NCBI GenBank assembly: GCA_002390025.1
Contig: DGRU01000207.1
Location: 13,857-23,630 of the forward strand
Length of the DNA: 9,774 bases
Direction: 5' to 3'
Origin: Lachnospiraceae bacterium UBA4380
Lineage (GTDB): Bacteria > Bacillota > Clostridia > Lachnospirales > Lachnospiraceae
The notes beneath the pieces were generated by a model. It saw nothing but the letters and a program-made list of their open reading frames with translations, had not been told where the DNA came from and ran no database searches. The translations under genes and the position numbers were made by a program. Below are positions 5,494 to 9,774 of this stretch, piece by piece (the first letter of the stretch is position 1; each line of letters begins with the position of its first letter).

Positions 5494-5538
5494 AGAACAG
5501 TTCCTTCCAGAACAGCTCCTGCGAGAACATCTCCTGCG
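5494..5538 (-). repeat. 15-bp tandem repeat, three copies, just upstream of the nadE promoter
   Basis: Copies lie at 5494-5508, 5509-5523 and 5524-5538, each AGAACA followed by a TCCT-containing half (for example AGAACAGCTCCTGCG). The array ends 12 bases above the nadE -35 element. It is either a tandem duplication without function or a set of regulator sites. The plus-strand frame through it (Arg-Thr-x-Pro repeats) is not thought to be a gene. Confidence 0.75.
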
Positions 5539-5560
5539 ACCCACTGCATTTCGTTGCAGA

Positions 5561-5588
5561 CTGAAGTCACGGGTATTGGGCGATGGAG
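5561..5588 (+). repeat. Interspersed ~28-bp repeat, copy 2
   Basis: Begins CTGAAGTCACGGGTATTGGG and continues CGATGGAG; differs from copy 1 (545-572) at three positions. As with copy 1, it lies upstream of a minus-strand gene, here nadE. A short hairpin CTGCA/TGCAG (5544-5548 with 5555-5559) adjoins it. Confidence 0.7.
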
Positions 5589-5619
5589 CGGGTTTCCTTT
5601 TTTGCGCGTATCCCGCGAT

Positions 5620-5647
5620 CTGATGTCAAGTGTATTGCGCGATGCGA
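5620..5647 (+). repeat. Interspersed ~28-bp repeat, copy 3 (diverged)
   Basis: Begins CTGATGTCAAGTGTATTGCG and continues CGATG; in the first 25 bases it differs from copy 2 at four positions. Its start is 59 bases after that of copy 2, same orientation, so the two form a spaced tandem pair between nadE and the GntR gene. Confidence 0.6.
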
Positions 5648-5666
5648 TAAAAAAAAGATTCAGGTA

Positions 5667-5695
5667 TTGACAGATTTAATCAACTGTGTTAATAA
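5667..5695 (+). promoter_or_regulatory. Promoter of the GntR/ABC exporter operon
   Basis: A perfect -35 TTGACA (5667-5672) is followed after 17 bases by TAATAA (5690-5695), preceded by TGT as in an extended -10. The -10 hexamer itself is weak (3 of 6). The leader to the start codon would be about 150 bases. Confidence 0.6.
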
Positions 5696-5714
5696 TCTTA
5701 GTACAGTTAATACA
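5682..5714 (+). promoter_or_regulatory. Candidate GntR operator dyad at the operon promoter
   Basis: AACTGT (5682-5687) and ACAGTT (5703-5708) form a perfect dyad with a 15-base gap. TGTGTTAA (5685-5692) and TTAATACA (5707-5714) form an overlapping dyad with one mismatch. They cover the predicted -10, where a repressor would block initiation. That the neighbouring GntR protein binds here is inferred. Confidence 0.5.
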
Positions 5715-5802
5715 AACACTGTTCAGGAATCTCGCATTCAGGCAGTCAGATCCGAACACAGGATCTTCCGGTCTTATTTCTCCGGCTGCTGGCGCAGTGT
5801 CG

Positions 5803-5835
5803 TACAGAGTTATATCCGTTACTACAGAGTTACAT
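5803..5835 (+). promoter_or_regulatory. Direct repeat 20 bp apart, just before the GntR gene
   Basis: TACAGAGTTATAT (5803-5815) and TACAGAGTTACAT (5823-5835) differ at one base and are exactly 20 bases apart, about two helical turns. The second copy ends 6 bases before AAGGAGG. They could be a second regulator site or act in the leader RNA. Confidence 0.5.
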
Positions 5836-5853
5836 ACAGAAAGGAGGCGCGGT

Positions 5854-6225
5854 TTGACCTGGATCAACTATCAGGACAGCCGGCCGATCTATGAACAGAT
5901 CACCGAACGGTATAAAGTCCTGATCTTAAAGGGCGTCCTGGCGCCGGACGAGCAGATGCCTTCCGTCCGCAAACTTGCCATGGAGCTTTCCACCAACCCC
6001 AACACAGTGCAGCGCGCCTATACGGAGCTGGAGCGGCAGGGCTTTCTCTACTCCGTGCGGGGACGCGGAAACTTTGTGCGCGGCGGAACGGAGCTACATA
6101 GGCAGAAGCGTGTGGAGCTAGCCGGGCGGCTGGCTGCCATATTGAAAGAAGCGGAAGACATCGGCATTGATTCCTCGCAGCTGCTGGCAGAATGCGGATG
6201 GAAGGAGAATACAGAAAATGATTGA
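5854..6225 (+). CDS. YtrA-type GntR-family transcriptional repressor
   Basis: Product of 123 residues. I start at TTG 5854 because a perfect AAGGAGG lies 6 bases upstream and the protein then begins with the usual family opening (NYQDSRPIYEQI, 5-16). An open frame extends further upstream but has no ribosome binding site or homology. The winged helix-turn-helix spans about 10-76, with the recognition region PSVRKLAMELSTNPNTVQRA at 36-55 and the wing near RGRGNFV (69-75). The short C-terminal helical part (about 80-115), without a large ligand domain, is the mark of the YtrA subfamily, which represses linked ABC exporters and often responds to cell-wall antibiotics. The stop overlaps the ATPase start by 8 bases (ATGATTGA), so the two are translationally coupled. 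Self-repression through the sites at 5682-5714 is likely but inferred. Confidence 0.93.
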   Translation: MTWINYQDSRPIYEQITERYKVLILKGVLAPDEQMPSVRKLAMELSTNPNTVQRAYTELERQGFLYSVRGRGNFVRGGTELHRQKRVELAGRLAAILKEAEDIGIDSSQLLAECGWKENTEND

Positions 6226-7123
6226 AATCAGGAATCTTACAAAAAGATTCGGGAAGATCACCGCTGTAAATGAGGTCTCTCTTCAGATCGAGGATCGGCA
6301 GGTCTTCGGTCTGGTCGGCACCAACGGCGCCGGCAAGAGCACCCTCATGCGGATGATCAGCGGAATCCTGCGTCAGGATACCGGCACCATCGAAGTATCG
6401 GGACAGCCGGTGTACAACAATCCGGAAGTCCGCCAGAATATATTTTTCATCCCGGATGACCCCTATTTTTTCCGGAACGGAAGCGCAGAGGATATGTGCA
6501 GCTTCTACCGCACTGTCTATCCTGCTTTTGATTCCGACAGATTTACCAGACTGCTGGGTGATTTCTCACTGGCTCCCAAGCGCCGGATCCAGTACTATTC
6601 CCGCGGTATGAAAAAACAGCTCGCCGTGCTGTGCGGACTCTGCTCCAACGCCCGGTACCTTCTCTGCGATGAGACATTCGACGGGCTGGATCCTGTCATG
6701 CGTCAGGCGGTAAAGAGCATTTTCGCCAACGATATGGAAGAACGCGGCCTGACGCCCGTGATCTCGTCCCACAACCTGCGCGAGCTGGAGGACATCTGCG
6801 ACCACGTAGGCCTGCTCCACGCAGGCGGTCTCCTGCTCTCCCGGGATCTGGCCTCCATGAAGCTGGGCCTTTTGAAAGTGCAGTGTGTTTTTGACGACGA
6901 AGATGACGTCGAAGACGCCCTGTCCGGCCTGGAACTCCTGAACCACGACATCCGCGGCAGGCTCCACACTCTGACCATCCGGGCATCCAGCGAGGAGATC
7001 CTGGCACATTTCGAGAGCCGGAACATGATCTTCTTCGAACTGCTTCCGCTCACACTGGAGGAGATTTTCATCAGTGAAACGGAAGTGATCGGATATGACA
7101 TCAGGAACTTCATCCTCAACTGA
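6218..7123 (+). CDS. ABC exporter ATPase subunit
   Basis: Product of 301 residues; cytosolic ATPase that powers the permease encoded next. The start at 6218 is set by homology (MIEIRNLTKRFG) and by the overlap with the GntR stop; AAGGAG lies 10 bases upstream. Walker A GTNGAGKST is at 34-42. The Q-loop position reads FIPDDPYF (77-84), with Asp rather than Gln. The signature is YYSRGMKKQ (126-134), a degenerate form common in two-component-type exporters. Walker B is YLLCDE (147-152) followed by TFDGLDP (153-159), and the switch histidine is His185 (SSHNL). Residues after about 215 form an extra C-terminal domain typical of bacterial export ATPases. All catalytic residues are present, so it should hydrolyse ATP. 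The substrate is not deducible. Confidence 0.95.
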   Translation: MIEIRNLTKRFGKITAVNEVSLQIEDRQVFGLVGTNGAGKSTLMRMISGILRQDTGTIEVSGQPVYNNPEVRQNIFFIPDDPYFFRNGSAEDMCSFYRTVYPAFDSDRFTRLLGDFSLAPKRRIQYYSRGMKKQLAVLCGLCSNARYLLCDETFDGLDPVMRQAVKSIFANDMEERGLTPVISSHNLRELEDICDHVGLLHAGGLLLSRDLASMKLGLLKVQCVFDDEDDVEDALSGLELLNHDIRGRLHTLTIRASSEEILAHFESRNMIFFELLPLTLEEIFISETEVIGYDIRNFILN

Positions 7124-7170
7124 TCCCGGTCGCAAACGGACGGTTTCTGACTCATCATTTTGAAAAAACT

Positions 7171-7190
7171 CCGGCGCTGAGGAGCACCGG
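7171..7190 (+). other. Hairpin between ATPase and permease genes
   Basis: An 8-bp stem with one C-A mismatch (CCGGCGCT with AGCACCGG) around a GAGG loop, with no T-run, in the 90-base gap between the two genes. It may stabilise or process the transcript rather than terminate it. Confidence 0.4.
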
Positions 7191-7213
7191 GGGGATGAGA
7201 GGTAAATATACCC

Positions 7214-9193
7214 ATGAAAATAAATAAAAAAAGGACTTATCAAAATGCCGGCTTTCTCACGCGCCAGCGGGAGCTGGCCAGGCGGAGGCTATGGCCGATT
7301 GCGCTGACCTTTCTCAGCCATCTGATCTTTAACGTTGTAAGCACTGTGACAGTACTGAACGATACACTGGAAAGGGCGACCATCAACCATCTGAACGCCT
7401 CCGAAACAACAAGATCACTTCAGAGTGCGCTCCAATCTTTTCTGGGAAAAGACAATCTTTCCTGGATCCTTCTCACGCTGCCCCTGGCAGCCATGCTTGC
7501 GATCGAGGGATTTTCATGGATGCACAAACGCCGCGAAGTCGATTTCTTCGAGAGTCTCCCTGTCCCGCGCGGACAGCGCTTTCTTGACATCTGTGCGGGA
7601 AGCATTCTGTATTACCTTGTTTCCAGCATTCTCACACTGGAAATCGGCCTGCTCATAGCAAACGGTTTCGGCGCCCTCTCCCGACCGGCCCTGGTGGAAA
7701 TCCTGCAGCAAGCAATTAAAACATTCGCCTTTTTCCTGGCCGTCTATGCGCTGGGTGTGCTCAGCACAATGCTGACGGGAAACGTCATCGTCTCCTGCCT
7801 TGCCTTCATCGTTCTGCTGATCTTTGAGATGGAGTTCAGAGCTCTGATCCAGGGCTACAGCAGCCAGTATTTCGCCACCTGGAGCAGCAGGCCCTCGCCG
7901 GCTCTGGAAAACAGCCTGTTCTCACCCATCGAATACTATCTGGAACACAGTGTCGGGGAGGCAGTTCCCCGTCTTCTGGCTCTGGCCGCCCTCTTCCTTC
8001 TCCTCTCCTGGATCTGCTGCCGTCTGCGCAGAAACGAGCGGGCAGGGAGCGCGGTCGTCTTCGATCCGGTGAAAACCGTAGTCCGCATCGCAATGTCGCT
8101 GCAGGTCGGTCTCTTTACAGGGCTCCTCGTGGCCTCCATCCGGAGCAGCCGCGGTTACATCATCTCCGTCATCTGGATGCTGCTGTTCATAGTCATCACG
8201 GCCTGCATCATGCAGATCATCTATGAATATGACTTCCGAGCCCTCTTCCACAGGCCGCTGGAGATCCTTGCGGCGATCGTGCTGGCTCTCGCCTTTTTTG
8301 CCTTCTTCGCCTTCGACCTGGCAGGCTATGACCGTTTCCTGCCGGATGCCGGCAAAGTGTCTGATGCAGCCCTGATCTGCATGAACAATCCCGATGATTT
8401 CATCACAGAGGACGGTTCACGGATCTCCGGGGAAGAATTCGGTGAAAAATACATGCACCTGGACAATGTGGAGGATGTCATCGCCATCGCCTCCTACGGG
8501 CAGGAATTCACCCTGCAGAAGCAAAGAACCGGGGAAGACGGCGACTTCGATACCGCGGCAGATCAGTTCATGTCCGGAGAGCCGCTTACCTGGCGTTCCT
8601 ATGAGGAATTTGACTGCCTCGTTGTCTATCATATGAAAAACGGAAAAACCATTTCGCGTAAAGTCTGTCTTCCTTCCACCATAGACTCCGATATGATGAA
8701 CAAGGTAATCGGCACAGACCAATACCGGCAGGGATCCTTTAACATTTATCATGACAAGAACATCCGCAGCATGCCGGAAAGCTTCATTATCGAATGCAAC
8801 AACGGAAAAGATACCATCGGGAATACCCTGACCGCACCGCAGTATGAGGCCTTCCGCAAAGCCTACATGACTGATCTCGCCGACTACTCCTATACCTTTG
8901 CCAGAAAAAATGTTCCGGCAGCCCGTATCCGGTTCTACTACGGCGACTACTATCGCGACGACGGCAGCCAGATGAATTACGAGGACCTCACATACAGCTG
9001 CCCTGTTTATCCCACCTTTAAAAACACGATCCGTGTCCTTAAAGACTGCGGCGTATGGACGGAGCCCATCGACCATACCGTTCTTCTCCGCGGAAACTAC
9101 GACTATGACTCCCTGACTCCCGAAGAGCAAAAGCTCTATGACTACATCGACATGAGCGTCTTCTCCGCCCCCTTCAACTATGACGGCTACTGA
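7214..9193 (+). CDS. ABC exporter permease with large C-terminal soluble domain
   Basis: Product of 659 residues, partner of the preceding ATPase. About nine hydrophobic helices are visible near 26-48, 82-103, 128-152, 167-189, 190-208, 251-270, 288-309, 313-337 and 348-370. The cytosolic turn after helix 2 has the ABC-2/YtrC-like phrase DFFESLPVPRGQ (110-121), and ERAGSAVVFDP (275-285) resembles a conserved loop of such permeases. Residues 371-659 are soluble, acidic and aromatic-rich (for example RFYYGDYYRDDGSQ), matching the architecture that I recall being filed as DUF6449; the name is from memory. An odd number of helices with a cytosolic N-terminus would place this domain outside the cell, where it could sense or bind the exported compound (inference). 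The ATG at 7214 has only a weak GAGAGG 11 bases upstream. It ends the operon and is followed by a strong terminator. Confidence 0.88.
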   Translation: MKINKKRTYQNAGFLTRQRELARRRLWPIALTFLSHLIFNVVSTVTVLNDTLERATINHLNASETTRSLQSALQSFLGKDNLSWILLTLPLAAMLAIEGFSWMHKRREVDFFESLPVPRGQRFLDICAGSILYYLVSSILTLEIGLLIANGFGALSRPALVEILQQAIKTFAFFLAVYALGVLSTMLTGNVIVSCLAFIVLLIFEMEFRALIQGYSSQYFATWSSRPSPALENSLFSPIEYYLEHSVGEAVPRLLALAALFLLLSWICCRLRRNERAGSAVVFDPVKTVVRIAMSLQVGLFTGLLVASIRSSRGYIISVIWMLLFIVITACIMQIIYEYDFRALFHRPLEILAAIVLALAFFAFFAFDLAGYDRFLPDAGKVSDAALICMNNPDDFITEDGSRISGEEFGEKYMHLDNVEDVIAIASYGQEFTLQKQRTGEDGDFDTAADQFMSGEPLTWRSYEEFDCLVVYHMKNGKTISRKVCLPSTIDSDMMNKVIGTDQYRQGSFNIYHDKNIRSMPESFIIECNNGKDTIGNTLTAPQYEAFRKAYMTDLADYSYTFARKNVPAARIRFYYGDYYRDDGSQMNYEDLTYSCPVYPTFKNTIRVLKDCGVWTEPIDHTVLLRGNYDYDSLTPEEQKLYDYIDMSVFSAPFNYDGY

Positions 9194-9201
9194 GGAACAA
9201 C

Positions 9202-9235
9202 AAAGCCGCGGCACAAATCGGTGCCGCGGCTTTTT
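9202..9235 (+). terminator. Rho-independent terminator of the exporter operon
   Basis: A perfect 13-bp stem AAAGCCGCGGCAC/GTGCCGCGGCTTT (9202-9214 with 9221-9233) with a 6-base loop; the plus strand continues into Ts up to 9235. It starts 8 bases after the permease stop. The minus-strand T-run is short, so use by the HAD gene would be weaker. Confidence 0.93.
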
Positions 9236-9265
9236 CTATCCTTTTTTCCAGTTCTCTACGTACTT

Positions 9266-9774
9266 TTATTGGTCAAGCATCTGCTCCCTGTGCCACTCGC
9301 GCAAGTCCTCTGCTCTCACTTTCCTGTAATCCGAAAAGACCACGGGGGCCAGCGTCATGTCGGAGGGAAGTTCTGACCCGTCAAATCCGGCGCAGGCCAT
9401 ACCGGCGCGGCGGGCCGCCAGCAGTCCGTTTCCGGCGTCCTCTATCACCAGGCAGTCCCTGGGTTCGACCCCGAGCCGCTTGGCGGCATGCAGAAAGACG
9501 TCCGGCTCCGGTTTTCCGTTTTCACAGTCCTCCGAGGTTGCTGCGGCTTCGATCAGTTCCGCTATATCCAGGAGCTTCAGATTGTGGCAGACGATCCGGT
9601 TCAGCGAACCCGTGGCCACCGCAAGCCTGATCCCGTCCTCACGCAGGGACTGAAGAAACTCCTTCACACCGGGAAAACCTCTCACCCCGTTTTTTTCAAT
9701 ATATTCATCGTACTCTTGCCAGTGCAGGCGCTCCAGTTCGTCCGAGAGGGCATAGATCATCTCCTCCGGCACTG
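9266..9774 (-). CDS. HAD-superfamily hydrolase or phosphomutase, N-terminus beyond the window
   Basis: 168 full codons are visible and the frame is open at the window edge; the first full codon (GTG at 9772) is not taken as the start because a HAD protein needs motif I (DxDxT/V) further upstream. Visible parts, counted from that codon: part of the helical cap (about 1-45), motif II with VATGS (52-56, Thr54), motif III lysine in GKPEPDVF (86-93, Lys87), and motif IV in VIEDAGNG (109-116, acidic pair Glu111-Asp112). The cap position and the GKPxPD and EDA(G/S)NG motifs place it in subfamily I, the group of beta-phosphoglucomutase, phosphoglycolate phosphatase and sugar-phosphate phosphatases. 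The substrate cannot be told from these residues. It converges on the exporter operon and has no visible link to it. Confidence 0.9.
   Translation of the reverse strand, partial: VPEEMIYALSDELERLHWQEYDEYIEKNGVRGFPGVKEFLQSLREDGIRLAVATGSLNRIVCHNLKLLDIAELIEAAATSEDCENGKPEPDVFLHAAKRLGVEPRDCLVIEDAGNGLLAARRAGMACAGFDGSELPSDMTLAPVVFSDYRKVRAEDLREWHREQMLDQ

Noticed and set aside
5488..5670. Plus-strand frame with Arg-Thr-x-Pro-Ala repeats
   Set aside because: The pattern is only the translation of the 15-bp tandem repeat; no ribosome binding site or homology.
8417..9214. Minus-strand frame of 265 codons antisense to the permease C-terminal domain
   Set aside because: It runs into the terminator, has no ribosome binding site, and the sense strand has clear permease features; antisense shadow.

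Overview
The window looks like ordinary chromosome from a Gram-positive Clostridia bacterium, most likely Lachnospiraceae or a close relative (inference). The grounds are AGGAGG-type ribosome binding sites, a TTG start behind a perfect Shine-Dalgarno sequence, extended -10 promoters, many hairpin-plus-U-run terminators, and protein types common in that group: a membrane diguanylate cyclase, a small YtrA-type GntR repressor with its ABC exporter, and a short ammonia-type NAD synthetase. No phage, insertion sequence, CRISPR array or RNA gene was seen.

Layout. Positions 1-2535 hold four minus-strand genes: the N-terminal part of a NamZ/DUF1343-type secreted enzyme (cut by the window edge), a 129-residue single-span membrane protein with an Ala/Glu-rich tail, signal peptidase I, and a 97-residue coiled-coil protein. 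Positions 3083-4285 hold a plus-strand 7-TM GGDEF protein, which converges on minus-strand nadE (4604-5380) across a shared bidirectional terminator. From 5667 a plus-strand operon runs: GntR-family repressor, ABC ATPase overlapping it by 8 bases, then a nine-helix permease with a large C-terminal soluble domain, ended by a strong terminator. A HAD-family phosphatase or mutase, missing its N-terminus, enters from the right on the minus strand.

How the genes work together. Only the GntR/ATPase/permease set is a clear functional unit: a self-regulated exporter of the YtrA type, probably tied to cell-envelope stress. Signal peptidase I and the NamZ-like enzyme both act at the cell surface, but nothing shows they are coupled. 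The 97-residue gene and lepB may share a transcript.

The most unusual property is non-coding. The window has five separate short tandem-repeat arrays (9, 15, 26, 30 and 34 bp periods). Three of them overlap or touch stop codons or lie just beyond a gene end. There is also a roughly 28-bp interspersed repeat present three times at two distant loci. I see no convincing undescribed defence or mobile system; the best leads are the repeats, the GGDEF tail reading frame, and the insertion in the NamZ-like protein.
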